From NCBI RefSeq assembly GCF_023073415.1, contig NZ_JADPJL010000048.1, forward strand, positions 57,948 through 121,947: a stretch of 64,000 nt of DNA, written 5' to 3'. This stretch comes from Bradyrhizobium sp. 190. Lineage in GTDB: Bacteria > Pseudomonadota > Alphaproteobacteria > Rhizobiales > Xanthobacteraceae. The position numbers were made by a program, and so were the translations under genes. The notes under the pieces were generated by a model. That model saw only the letters and a list, made by a program, of their open reading frames with translations. It did no database searches and was not told the DNA's origin. Positions 36,822-44,650 of this stretch are shown here, piece by piece (the first letter of the stretch is position 1; each line of letters starts with the position of its first letter).

Positions 36822-37019
36822 TCAGCCCTTTCGGTGGCTGCGGATAATCGTGCGACGATATTCTTCGGCTGTGAGGCCCTTGCTTTGTGCGTCGCTGGCG
36901 CGCTTCTTCATGGCGGCCGTGAGCCTGATACCTTCGACCTCACTTATTTTCGCGAAACGATCGCTGCCGAGCACGAATCGGCCCGTCTTCGCGCTTTTTG
37001 CAATGTTCTTCTTCGCCAT
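36822..37019 (-). CDS. putative Fic-partner antitoxin
   Basis: A 65-residue basic protein (start ATG 37019; a longer frame upstream is not supported). Sequence features: MAKKNIAKSAKTGRFVLGSD and a helical middle FAKISEVEGIRLTAAMKKRA, then LTAEEYRRTIIRSHRKG. Known class I Fic antitoxins carry an inhibitory helix [S/T]xxxE[G/N]; ISEVEG is close but has only two residues between Ser and Glu, so the classical motif is not met. The upstream position, tight spacing and size fit a toxin-antitoxin pair. The mechanism of inhibition, if any, is unknown. Confidence 0.6.
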   Translation of the reverse strand: MAKKNIAKSAKTGRFVLGSDRFAKISEVEGIRLTAAMKKRASDAQSKGLTAEEYRRTIIRSHRKG

Positions 37020-37105
37020 GACAGCAAGTCTAGCATGAATCGCCCGCGAAGGCACGCGGGAGATTGCGGTATTCTGAATTGCCGAAGGACGGGGAGCGAG
37101 ACGGC

Positions 37106-37642
37106 CTAAGGCGTCCCGATGCCCATTTCCTTCAGCGCGGCCAGCATCCGTTCCGGCGGCTGCATCTCGATCGCCAGCGCTTGGCCCGTCTCCAGCAGGC
37201 TCTTCAGACTGGAGAGGATCGCGGGCCAACCGGCGCGGCCACCGGACAGGATGTCGTCGCTGATGTCGCGGTCATGCGACTGCAGCATCGTCAGCTTCAC
37301 CGCGTCGCCCGCCGGCTCGATCTCGTAGGTCACGAGCGTCGGGCCGAGCTTTTCAACCAGCGCCGGCCAGTTCACGTTGAAGGTAACGGTGAGCTTCCTT
37401 GGCGGTTCGCATTCGATCACCTCACCCGAAATATGCAAGGCGCCGTCCGGCGTTCGCATAATGAAAGCGCCGCCGATCCTCTGGTCGACCTCGACCGCAT
37501 GACCGGAAAAATACTTTCGGCTGAACTCGGCCGTGGTTAGCGCCTCCCACACTTTTTCGGGCGTGGAAGCGATGTAGATCGTGTAGACGATCGCGGGCTT
37601 GAAATTCCTGGGGTCGAGATTCGATTTCTCCGGCTTACTCAT
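37106..37642 (-). CDS. SRPBCC (AHSA1-like) domain protein
   Basis: A 178-residue protein starting at ATG 37642 or the adjoining ATG at 37645. The Bet v1-like fold shows YTIYIASTPEKVWEALTTAE and FSGHAVEVDQRIGGAFIMRT, typical of the Aha1-domain group. It overlaps the end of the ArsR gene by 8 to 11 bp, a pattern seen in many paired ArsR-SRPBCC operons. The ligand of the hydrophobic pocket is unknown; some paired genes are regulated by the ArsR partner. The extra C-terminal region (ETGQALAIEMQPPERMLAAL) is unusual for the family and looks helical. Confidence 0.85.
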   Translation of the reverse strand: MSKPEKSNLDPRNFKPAIVYTIYIASTPEKVWEALTTAEFSRKYFSGHAVEVDQRIGGAFIMRTPDGALHISGEVIECEPPRKLTVTFNVNWPALVEKLGPTLVTYEIEPAGDAVKLTMLQSHDRDISDDILSGGRAGWPAILSSLKSLLETGQALAIEMQPPERMLAALKEMGIGTP

Positions 37643-37949
37643 CACGCTTCTCCAACTGCCGTTTCAACTCGCTGAGAGCTGCAAGTTTCCCGCGCTCGAA
37701 TTTCCTGATCCAGCGTTCGCCGATCTGATGGATCGGAACCGGATTGATGTAGTGCAGCTTCTCGCGGCCGTGCCTGAGCGTGGTGACGAGGTTGGCTGCT
37801 TCGAGAATCCCAAGGTGTTTTGTGACTGCCTGCCGCGTCATGGCGAGGCCGTCGCAGAGTTCGTTCAGCGTCTGGCCGTTCTTGGCGTGAAGCCTGTCCA
37901 GCAGCGAGCGCCGCGACGCATCGGCAAGCGCCTTGAAGACTTCATCCAT
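37635..37949 (-). CDS. ArsR-family transcription regulator
   Basis: A 104-residue winged-helix protein starting at MDEVFKALAD (ATG 37949). The recognition helix region reads ELCDGLAMTRQAVTKHLGIL and the wing LVTTLRHGREKLHYINPVPI. No metal-binding cysteine pair is evident in the helix (a single Cys in ELCDG), so a metal-independent role is more likely. It is the first gene of an operon with the SRPBCC gene, overlapping it by a few bases, and probably represses it. Confidence 0.88.
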   Translation of the reverse strand: MDEVFKALADASRRSLLDRLHAKNGQTLNELCDGLAMTRQAVTKHLGILEAANLVTTLRHGREKLHYINPVPIHQIGERWIRKFERGKLAALSELKRQLEKRDE

Positions 37950-38067
37950 GGGCGGGATAATAGGCAACTAAAAGGTTGCATGTCAAGGGCGTGTTTTAGG
38001 CACTACCTACCGCTGTGTTATCGTGCGCTCAGCCAGCGCAGACTGGCCTTGAACAGTCGGGTGGAAC

Positions 38068-39513
38068 ATGAGCGGTCGCCTTAAACTCGCAGCCTCGTTC
38101 TCGATCCTTTTTCTCGCAGACCCAGACATCGCTTGCGCGCAGCAGCAGGTGATCGGCGCGCCGCCCGAAGCTCACAACATGAAGCTGGTTGGAACCAGCG
38201 ACCTGCAGGCGCGCAGCGCCTATCAGCCGACCATCCATCGTCAGGGCGACCGCTGGATCGCCTATATCGGCCATCACGGTGGCAGCGACGATATCCCGGC
38301 GCCGGTCAATCCGCAGACCGGCAAGGCGGAGTCGAACGGCACGTCGATCGTCGATGTCACCGATCCCTCGCAGCCCAAATATCTGCGCCACCTTCCCGGC
38401 CAGGAAGGCAAGTATGAAGGCGGCGGCGCGCAGATGGTGCGGATCTGTGACGGCAAGGCGCTGGCGAAGGGCGACCGCAACGCGGTCTACATGCTGCGGA
38501 CCTTCGGCGGCGAGGCGCATGAAATCTGGAACGTCGCCGACCCCGCCAATCCCGTGTTGGTGACGCGGATTGCGGGATTAAAGGACACGCATAAGAGCTG
38601 GTGGGAGTGCGACACCGGCATTGCCTTCCTGGTATCGGGCGCGCCGGACTGGCGCACGCGCCGCATGACGCAAGTCTATGATCTCTCCGATCCCGCGCAT
38701 CCGCAGAAGATCCGCGATTTCGGCCTTCCCGGCCAGGAGCCCGGCTCGACCGGTGCGGTGCCGACCGAACTGCACGGGCCGATCTCGACAGGGCCTTCCG
38801 GCAACCGGGTCTATTTCGGCTACGGCACCAACAAGGGCGGGGTTTTGCAGATCGTCGATCGCGAGAAACTGCTCAATGGCCCCAGGGAGCCGACCGCGGA
38901 CAATCTGCGTTCGCCGGAAATTGCACGATTGGCGATGTCGGCATTCAACGGCGCCCACACGACGTTTCCAATGTTGGGGATGCCGATCGCGGAATTCGCG
39001 CGCGACAAGGACGGCAAGACCCGCGACATCGTGATGATCGTCGATGAGGCGATTTTGAACGAATGCAACGAGCCGCGACAAATGGTGTGGTTTGCCGATA
39101 TCACGGTCGAGAACCGGCCGATGATGATTTCGAGCTATACGGTGCCGGAGGCGAGCGGGTCGTTCTGCGAACGGGGAGGGCGGTTCGGCGCGCATTCCTC
39201 CAACGAGAGCATGGCGCCGGTCTTCTACAAGAAGATGGCGTTCATATCCTTCTTCAATGCGGGCGTGCGCGCGCTCGACATTCGCGATCCCTATCATCCC
39301 ACCGAGGTCGGCTATTTCATTCCGGCGATCACGGCGGCGACCGACAAGCGTTGCGTCAAGATCGACGGCAAGGATCGCTGCAAGGTCGCGATCCAGACCA
39401 ACAATGTCGAAACCGACGAGCGCGGTTACATCTACATCGTCGACCGCGCCAATACTGGCCTGCACATTCTGGAACTGACCGGCCCGGCGCGCGCTGTCGC
39501 CGGCCTTCGTTGA
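38068..39513 (+). CDS. LVIVD-repeat secreted protein
   Basis: A 481-residue protein with a short signal peptide (to about residue 24, DIACAQQ). It contains repeated beta-propeller-like strands with the LVIVD pattern: TSIVDVTDPSQPKYLRHLPG, AHEIWNVADPANPVLVTRIA, VYDLSDPAHPQKIRDFG and VRALDIRDPYHPTEVGYF. These repeats build a propeller; the family has no assigned activity. Four cysteines in the C-terminal half (CERGGR, CVKIDGKDRC) suggest disulfides and an exported location. It is followed after 11 bp by a second secreted protein. Confidence 0.85.
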   Translation: MSGRLKLAASFSILFLADPDIACAQQQVIGAPPEAHNMKLVGTSDLQARSAYQPTIHRQGDRWIAYIGHHGGSDDIPAPVNPQTGKAESNGTSIVDVTDPSQPKYLRHLPGQEGKYEGGGAQMVRICDGKALAKGDRNAVYMLRTFGGEAHEIWNVADPANPVLVTRIAGLKDTHKSWWECDTGIAFLVSGAPDWRTRRMTQVYDLSDPAHPQKIRDFGLPGQEPGSTGAVPTELHGPISTGPSGNRVYFGYGTNKGGVLQIVDREKLLNGPREPTADNLRSPEIARLAMSAFNGAHTTFPMLGMPIAEFARDKDGKTRDIVMIVDEAILNECNEPRQMVWFADITVENRPMMISSYTVPEASGSFCERGGRFGAHSSNESMAPVFYKKMAFISFFNAGVRALDIRDPYHPTEVGYFIPAITAATDKRCVKIDGKDRCKVAIQTNNVETDERGYIYIVDRANTGLHILELTGPARAVAGLR

Positions 39514-39524
39514 GGACGCCGGCG

Positions 39525-40067
39525 ATGCGTCGCTGGCCGGTCATTGCGTCAGCCATTGTGGTGCTCGGTGCGCTGTCGGGCGCCGCGGCCTACGAGCATG
39601 CCGTGCCGAGCGCGGGCGACTGGCAGGAAATCGCCTGGCCGTTTCCCCGCGACGGTTGGCCCGCGGGCAAGGCTTTTCGCTGCGGCGTTGCCGCATGCGG
39701 CGCCGACGTCGAGGTCTATGTGCGGGCAAAGGTGGGCTTCTGCAATTGCGACCGTGGCGTCGCCGACGACGATGAGGTCGATCGCGTCGCCGATCTCGAC
39801 CTGATGAGCCAGCATTTTGCACCGCTCGCGCCAGGCGATGTCGTCCGGATCGCCGATATGCCCGGGCGGATCAGGACCTATGATCTCAAAATGTCCGACG
39901 GCTTGCGGCACATCGCCGTCGGAGTGGCGGTCTCGCGCCGCTGCGATCTCCTCGTCGCGGTCGCGCACGGCAAGGGTGACGCGCCCGAGGTGCAGCGCGC
40001 TGCGCTGGATTTTCTGGCGACCCGCGAAATGACGCGCTGGGTGATGGTTGCGATGGAAGGGCGGTGA
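39525..40067 (+). CDS. secreted cysteine-containing protein
   Basis: A 180-residue protein, ATG 39525, 11 bp after the LVIVD gene, so probably co-translated with it. It has a signal peptide (VIASAIVVLGALSGAAAYEH), then a compact domain with five cysteines in the region RCGVAACGADVEVYVRAKVG, FCNCDRGV and a later RRCDLLV. No family is recognised. The operon with a propeller protein suggests a joint periplasmic role. A longer frame upstream from 39063 belongs to another reading of the LVIVD gene. Confidence 0.7.
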   Translation: MRRWPVIASAIVVLGALSGAAAYEHAVPSAGDWQEIAWPFPRDGWPAGKAFRCGVAACGADVEVYVRAKVGFCNCDRGVADDDEVDRVADLDLMSQHFAPLAPGDVVRIADMPGRIRTYDLKMSDGLRHIAVGVAVSRRCDLLVAVAHGKGDAPEVQRAALDFLATREMTRWVMVAMEGR

Positions 40068-40075
40068 AACATCTC

Positions 40076-40198
40076 GGTCATGCCCGGGAAAAAGCGCGAA
40101 GCGCGTCTTCGCGCTAGATGTCCCGGGCATCCACGTCTTTTTATCGGGCGCGCTTTGCGATAAGAACGTGGATGGCCGGGACAAGCCCGGCCATGACG
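40076..40198. repeat. family B inverted repeat, copy 2
   Basis: Arms GGTCATGCCCGGGA and GGCCGGGACAAGCCCGGCCA-TGAC, about 120 bp overall, with inserted sequence between them. It separates the secreted-protein gene from the LysE gene. Confidence 0.85.
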
Positions 40199-40218
40199 TT
40201 TCTCCGCCGGAGTTCCCC

Positions 40219-40836
40219 ATGTCCCTTCAAGCCTATCTCGCCTTTGTCGCCGCCTGCATCGCGCTGGCGCTGTTGCCGGGTCCGGTGGTGACGCTTCTGA
40301 TCGCCAACGGCCTGCGGCACGGCACCCGCGCGGCGCTGATCAATTGCGCTGGCGCGCAGGCGGGACTTGCGATCGTGATATGCATCGTCGCGGTCGGCCT
40401 GACTTCGCTGATGGCGACTATGGGTTACTGGTTCGACTGGGTGCGCTTTGCCGGCGCCGCCTATCTGATCTGGCTCGGCATCAAGCTGATCTGGGAGCCG
40501 GTCGAAGGCGTCAGCGCCGACGAGCCGCCACCGCCGCCGCGCGGCGGCTTCTTCCTGCAGGGCTTTCTGGTGCTGCTCTCAAATCCGAAAGTGCTGGTGT
40601 TCTTCGGTGCGTTCATTCCGCAGTTCATGGACATGGAGAAGGATCACTTCCCGCAGGTGGCGCTGCTCGGCGCTACCTTCATGGTGATCGCCGCCTCGAC
40701 CGACGCCGTCTACGCGCTGCTGGCCGGCCGCGCGCGGCTGTTCTTCTCCAAGGAGCGGACGCGGCTGGTGTCACGCATCTCCGGCGGCTTCATGATCGGC
40801 GGCGGCATCTGGCTGGCGCTGACGCGGGCGAAGTAA
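40219..40836 (+). CDS. LysE/RhtB-family amino-acid exporter
   Basis: A 205-residue polytopic protein (ATG 40219) with about six hydrophobic segments. The family signature is near the start (ALALLPGPVVTLLIANGLRHG, with RAALINCAGAQAGLAI) and the internal GFLVLLSNPKVLVFFGAFIP. LysE-type proteins export amino acids or their derivatives across the inner membrane. The extended proline-rich loop (SADEPPPPPRGGF) between segments is an unusual detail. A second member of this family is at 60481. No regulator is adjacent. Confidence 0.88.
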   Translation: MSLQAYLAFVAACIALALLPGPVVTLLIANGLRHGTRAALINCAGAQAGLAIVICIVAVGLTSLMATMGYWFDWVRFAGAAYLIWLGIKLIWEPVEGVSADEPPPPPRGGFFLQGFLVLLSNPKVLVFFGAFIPQFMDMEKDHFPQVALLGATFMVIAASTDAVYALLAGRARLFFSKERTRLVSRISGGFMIGGGIWLALTRAK

Positions 40837-40893
40837 ATCCGCAATCAGATCACCGACTTTCCAGACCATGTACGAGCGCGAGGCAGTCAGCTT

Positions 40894-40983
40894 CGTAGGG
40901 TGGGCAAAGGCGCGTTAGCGCCGTGCCCACCATCAAGTATTCCGCTCATGATGGTGGGCACGCTTCGCTTTGCCCACCCTACG
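40894..40983. repeat. family A inverted repeat, copy 3
   Basis: Same arms as other family A copies (CGTAGGGTGGGCAAAGG / CTTTGCCCACCCTACG). It lies between convergent LysE and amidohydrolase genes. Confidence 0.9.
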
Positions 40984-41022
40984 GACTGCTGCCGCTGCAC
41001 AAACAATCAAAAGCAATAGCAG

Positions 41023-41820
41023 CTAAATCAACTGCCGCTCACGCAACGTCACTTCAATCTCGCCAAGAACCCGCGCTAGCCGGTCGGCCCACGCCTGCTC
41101 ACCCGCCTGATCGCCGATCAAATCCTGGCGGATCTCGATTCCCGTATTCATCAATCCGCGCGCTTCGGCATGCACGGGAATCGTATAGTCGGTCTCGTCG
41201 CTGACCGCATAGGGCTCGTTGTCGCCGACCACGAGATCGCCCTCGGCGCGCAGCAGTTTCAGTAGCAGCGGCGGCAAATGCGTGTCGCGGTGATAGAGCG
41301 TGCCGATGTGCCAGGGCCGCGCGATTCCAGCATAGACGGGTGTAAAACTGTGCAGCGACACCAGCACCGTCGGCATATCGGCGCTGCCGCGCTGGTCGAT
41401 GATCTCGTCGATGCGCCGGTGGTAGGGATCGAAGACCTGCGCGCGCCGCATCTCGGCGGCCTCGCGCGAAATGCCTTCATTGGCCGGGATCGTCGTGGCT
41501 TCGCTGATGCGCGGGATCGAGCTTGCGACATGGGGCGGGCGGTTGCAGTCGATGACGAGCCGCGAGTAGCGCTGCACGATCAGATGGGCGTCGAGATGTT
41601 TTGAGAGTGCCTCCGCGACGCCGGCAATGCCGATGTCCCAGGCGATGTGGCGCGTCAGTTCGCTCTCGGGCAGGCCGAGATCGCCGAGAATGTGCGGGAT
41701 CAGCCTACCATAATGGTCGCAGGTCAACAGGAACGGCGAGCGTCCGCCGGCGTTGAATTCGCGGACCGGAGGAACATCTTCGGAGCTGAGGAGTAGGGTT
41801 GTGTTGGCGGCGGCGTCCAA
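41023..41820 (-). CDS. N-formylglutamate amidohydrolase
   Basis: A 265-residue protein of the N-formylglutamate amidohydrolase family. The metal and catalytic region lies in SPFLLTCDHYGRLIP, HIAWDIGIAGVAEAL, SRLVIDCNRPP and LVSLHSFTPVY. It starts most plausibly at TTG 41820, preceded by TTAAGGAAAACGCT; no ATG is well placed, and a long frame upstream is non-coding. The enzyme removes formate from N-formyl-L-glutamate, the last step of one histidine degradation branch, but no other hut genes are present, so another acyl-amino-acid substrate is possible. It is divergent from the transglutaminase pair. Confidence 0.83.
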   Translation of the reverse strand: MDAAANTTLLLSSEDVPPVREFNAGGRSPFLLTCDHYGRLIPHILGDLGLPESELTRHIAWDIGIAGVAEALSKHLDAHLIVQRYSRLVIDCNRPPHVASSIPRISEATTIPANEGISREAAEMRRAQVFDPYHRRIDEIIDQRGSADMPTVLVSLHSFTPVYAGIARPWHIGTLYHRDTHLPPLLLKLLRAEGDLVVGDNEPYAVSDETDYTIPVHAEARGLMNTGIEIRQDLIGDQAGEQAWADRLARVLGEIEVTLRERQLI

Positions 41821-41922
41821 AGCGTTTTCCTTAAAGCGGTGCCTATCGAAGCGGCACCCCGATCTACAATTGAGCAGGATTCGGCCTAGATTAGACGTAC
41901 CAGAATCGATGATTGTCTGACG

Positions 41923-42834
41923 ATGCCGCTCCTGACCATCAACCACAAGACCGTTTATCACTACAGCCGTCCGGTCGCGTTCGGCGAACACCGCATCATG
42001 CTGCGCCCGCGCGACGGCCATGATCTGCGGGTGCTGTCCAGCAGCCTCGATATCGAGCCGGAGCCGATGCGGCTGCGCTGGATTCACGATGTGTTCGGCA
42101 ACAGCGTTGCGATCGCAACCTTCGACGAGCGCGCCGACACCTTGTCGTTCACCTCGACGGTCACGGTGGAGCACAATCCGGAGGACGAGTTCGCGCTGAC
42201 CGCGGACGATCCCGCCTATTTCTATCCGTTTCTCTACGACGACGAGGAGTTTCCCGACCTCCAGCAATTCATCACACCGCAATATGGCGATCCCAATGGC
42301 GAACTGTCGGGCTGGGCGCGGCAATTTCTCGACACCGACGGGCCGACGCCGACCTTCAACATCCTGAGCGGCATGACCCATGGCATCCGCGAGGCGTTCC
42401 GCTATCGCAAGCGCCACGAGCAGGGCACCCAGCATCCGCTCGACACGCTGCAGACCGGCTCCGGCACCTGCCGCGACTATGCGCTGTTCATGATCGAGGC
42501 GCTGCGCCGGCTCGGCATCGCCGCGCGTTTCGTCTCCGGCTATCTCTTCATTCCCGGCGACCGTGCGCATGGCTATGTCGGCGGCGGCTCGACCCATGCC
42601 TGGGTGCAGGTCTATCTGCCAAGCGCCGGCTGGATCGAGTTCGATCCGACCAACGGCATCATCGGCACCCGTGATCTCATTCGGGTGGCGGTGGCGCGCG
42701 ATCCACGCCAGGCGATCCCGCTGCACGGCGCCTATCTGGGTTCGCCCGACGCCTTTGCGGGGATGGAGGTCCACATCAGGGTCGTTTCGGTCGGCGACGA
42801 GCCGCGCGCAGCGCCGCAGGCGGAAAAGGTCTGA
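41923..42834 (+). CDS. transglutaminase-like cysteine protease family protein
   Basis: A 303-residue protein with an N-terminal beta-sandwich (TINHKTVYHYSRPVAFGEHR, a bacterial transglutaminase-like start domain) and a papain-like core with Cys183 (GTCRDYALF), His225 (GSTHAWVQVY) and Asp241 (EFDPTNG). All three catalytic positions are intact. Such cytoplasmic proteins often work with peptide-ligase-like partners; their substrates are unknown. The next gene begins 2 bp after the stop, so the two are one operon. The start at 41923 is preceded by an AT-rich stretch with no strong ribosome site. Confidence 0.88.
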   Translation: MPLLTINHKTVYHYSRPVAFGEHRIMLRPRDGHDLRVLSSSLDIEPEPMRLRWIHDVFGNSVAIATFDERADTLSFTSTVTVEHNPEDEFALTADDPAYFYPFLYDDEEFPDLQQFITPQYGDPNGELSGWARQFLDTDGPTPTFNILSGMTHGIREAFRYRKRHEQGTQHPLDTLQTGSGTCRDYALFMIEALRRLGIAARFVSGYLFIPGDRAHGYVGGGSTHAWVQVYLPSAGWIEFDPTNGIIGTRDLIRVAVARDPRQAIPLHGAYLGSPDAFAGMEVHIRVVSVGDEPRAAPQAEKV

Positions 42835-42836
42835 GC

Positions 42837-43649
42837 ATGGAGATCAAGGTCGGCTTCGAGATTTCGTATGCGGCGGTGCAGCCGACGCCGATGGTGATCA
42901 TGCTCTCGATCCATCCGTCGCGCTTTGCCGACATCGTCGGGACCGAGCGGATCACAGCCGGGCCTGACGTGCCGATCGGCTTCTACCGCGACAGCTTTGG
43001 CAATGTCTGCGGACGGCTGGTGGCGCCCGCCGGCGGCGTCACGCTGCGGGGCGATGCGCTGGTGCGCGATTCCGGCCTGCCTGATGCGGTGGTGCCGACC
43101 GCGCAGCAATTGCCGATCGATCAATTGCCGGACGAGTTGCTGCAATATTTGATGCCGAGCCGCTATTGCGAGACCGACAAGCTCACCGATGTCGCATGGT
43201 CGCTGTTCGGAAGCTCGCCGCTCGGGTGGGCGCGGGTGCAGGCCATCGTCGACTTCGTACACAACCACGTCACTTTCGGCTACCAGCACGCCCACCACAT
43301 GAAATCGGCGCACGACGTCTACGAGCAGGGCGCCGGCGTCTGCCGCGACTTTGCGCATCTGGCGCTGACCTTCTGCCGCTGCATGAACATCCCGGCGCGC
43401 TACTGCACCGGCTATCTCGGCGACATCGGCGTGCCCCGCGATCCCGCGCCGATGGACTTTTCGGGCTGGTTCCAGGCCTATCTCTCCGGCCAGTGGCATA
43501 CCTTCGACGCACGCCACAACGTCCCCAGGGCCGGCCGCATCCTGATGGGCACCGGCCGCGACGCCGCCGACGTCGCGCTGACCACGAGCTTCGGGCGGAT
43601 GGATCTGGTGAAGTTCTTGGTCATCAGCGACGAGGTCGTGCCGGCTTGA
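42837..43649 (+). CDS. second transglutaminase-like protein, catalytic His not in place
   Basis: A 270-residue paralogue-like protein. The core Cys169 is in GAGVCRDFAHLA and the Asp224 in TFDARHN, but where the first protein has HAWVQVY this one has SGWFQAYL (residues 209-216): Ser and Gly replace the His-Ala pair. It may use another His (for example His221) or be non-catalytic. It lies 2 bp downstream of the intact transglutaminase, suggesting a complex or coupled function. The N-terminal half shows the same beta-sandwich start. No signal peptide. Confidence 0.8.
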   Translation: MEIKVGFEISYAAVQPTPMVIMLSIHPSRFADIVGTERITAGPDVPIGFYRDSFGNVCGRLVAPAGGVTLRGDALVRDSGLPDAVVPTAQQLPIDQLPDELLQYLMPSRYCETDKLTDVAWSLFGSSPLGWARVQAIVDFVHNHVTFGYQHAHHMKSAHDVYEQGAGVCRDFAHLALTFCRCMNIPARYCTGYLGDIGVPRDPAPMDFSGWFQAYLSGQWHTFDARHNVPRAGRILMGTGRDAADVALTTSFGRMDLVKFLVISDEVVPA

Positions 43650-43680
43650 TCCCGGGCGCATTGCCGGGATAACTGCGCGC

Positions 43681-44079
43681 ATGATTTCAGATCGTCTCTT
43701 CGTCTACGGCACGCTGATGCGTGGCTTCGACCATCCGATGGCGCTGCTTCTGTCGCGCAGCGCGGATTTTCTGGGCGCAGCCACCTGCCGCGGCCGGCTC
43801 TACCTCATCAAGCATTACCCGGGGCTGGTGCTTTCCGAAGATCCCGCCGACATCGTGCACGGCGAATTATATCGCCTGCGCGACCGTGATGCGCTGCTCG
43901 GCGAGTTCGACATGTATGAAGCCTGCGGCGCCGGCTTTCCGGAACCGACCGAATACCTCCGCCGCATGCTGTCCGTGACGCACGCGGACGGCGCGGCCGG
44001 CGAGGCGTGGACCTATGTCTACAACTGGCCGGTCACCGGCCTGCCGCAGATCGCCTCAGGCAAGTTTCTGGAGAATTAG
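43681..44079 (+). CDS. gamma-glutamylcyclotransferase-family protein
   Basis: A 132-residue protein with the conserved YGTLM motif (residues 9-13) and the acidic catalytic residue region LGEFDMYEACG (Glu at 80 region). The fold is that of gamma-glutamylamine cyclotransferases and AIG2-like proteins, which split gamma-glutamyl groups to 5-oxoproline. The gene starts 31 bp after the transglutaminase-like pair, so all three may be co-transcribed; the combination of transglutaminase-like and gamma-glutamyl-cleaving functions suggests work on gamma-glutamyl peptides or protein crosslinks. Confidence 0.8.
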   Translation: MISDRLFVYGTLMRGFDHPMALLLSRSADFLGAATCRGRLYLIKHYPGLVLSEDPADIVHGELYRLRDRDALLGEFDMYEACGAGFPEPTEYLRRMLSVTHADGAAGEAWTYVYNWPVTGLPQIASGKFLEN

Positions 44080-44122
44080 CGCGTTTACCAGCGTCGTCTC
44101 GGTATTCCCTCGGCATTCTCGG

Positions 44123-44197
44123 TCGTCATGCGCGGGCTTGACCCGCGTATCCATCTTGCTTCCAAAGGATGGATGGCGCGGCCATCGCGCTGACGGA
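44123..44197. repeat. family B inverted repeat, degenerate copy
   Basis: GTCATGCGCGGGCTTGACCC with a partial complement GGATGGATGGC and GCTGACG; arms are shorter and diverged from the other family B copies. It lies after the gamma-glutamylcyclotransferase gene. Confidence 0.6.
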
Positions 44198-44239
44198 GGG
44201 ATTGGAAGCATCACGAGAGTGTTGCGCTGACGCCAGCCC

Positions 44240-44509
44240 TCAGGCGACGAACTGCCGAGCCCACAGCAGGAAACGAATCTGACAGGGATCGGACGCAAGG
44301 TGTCCAAAGTCTCTCCCTACCACTCCTGCCGCGTAAATAAGGCCCAGCACAACAGCCATCTGTATCGCTGGTTCGGCAAAAGAGTGAAGCCACATGCCAA
44401 CGCGCTGTAACCACGTTGGTTTGGGAAACTGGTGAATTTGCCCGTCAGGCGTAATGAGGTCAAAGGTCTGGATAATGCGAGGTGTTTGACGCGCTCTCGC
44501 CGGCAACAT
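44240..44509 (-). CDS. possible small membrane protein
   Basis: A 89-residue frame with a polar start (TFDLITPDGQIHQFPKPTWL) and one hydrophobic helix (QMAVVLGLIYAAGVVG). Codon choice is less GC-biased than in the neighbours. It overlaps another short frame on the plus strand, and no ribosome site is clear, so it may be a decayed gene. It lies between the cyclotransferase and the YbaL-like antiporter. I do not recognise a family. Confidence 0.4.
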   Translation of the reverse strand: MLPARARQTPRIIQTFDLITPDGQIHQFPKPTWLQRVGMWLHSFAEPAIQMAVVLGLIYAAGVVGRDFGHLASDPCQIRFLLWARQFVA

Positions 44510-44650
44510 TGGACATCCTCCTCGCCCAATCTATCGCCCCGACCCCCATCGCCAATTTAGCACTGCGCATTTCGCTTGAGTATCGCCACCCGCAGCAAGC
44601 CTCGCGATATTTCGACGCACGACAGGCAGTATCACGAACGCTGGGAACGA

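Noticed and set aside
41821..42774. Long upstream extension of the amidohydrolase gene
   Set aside because: The extension is antisense to the transglutaminase gene; the TTG with AAGGA is the better start.
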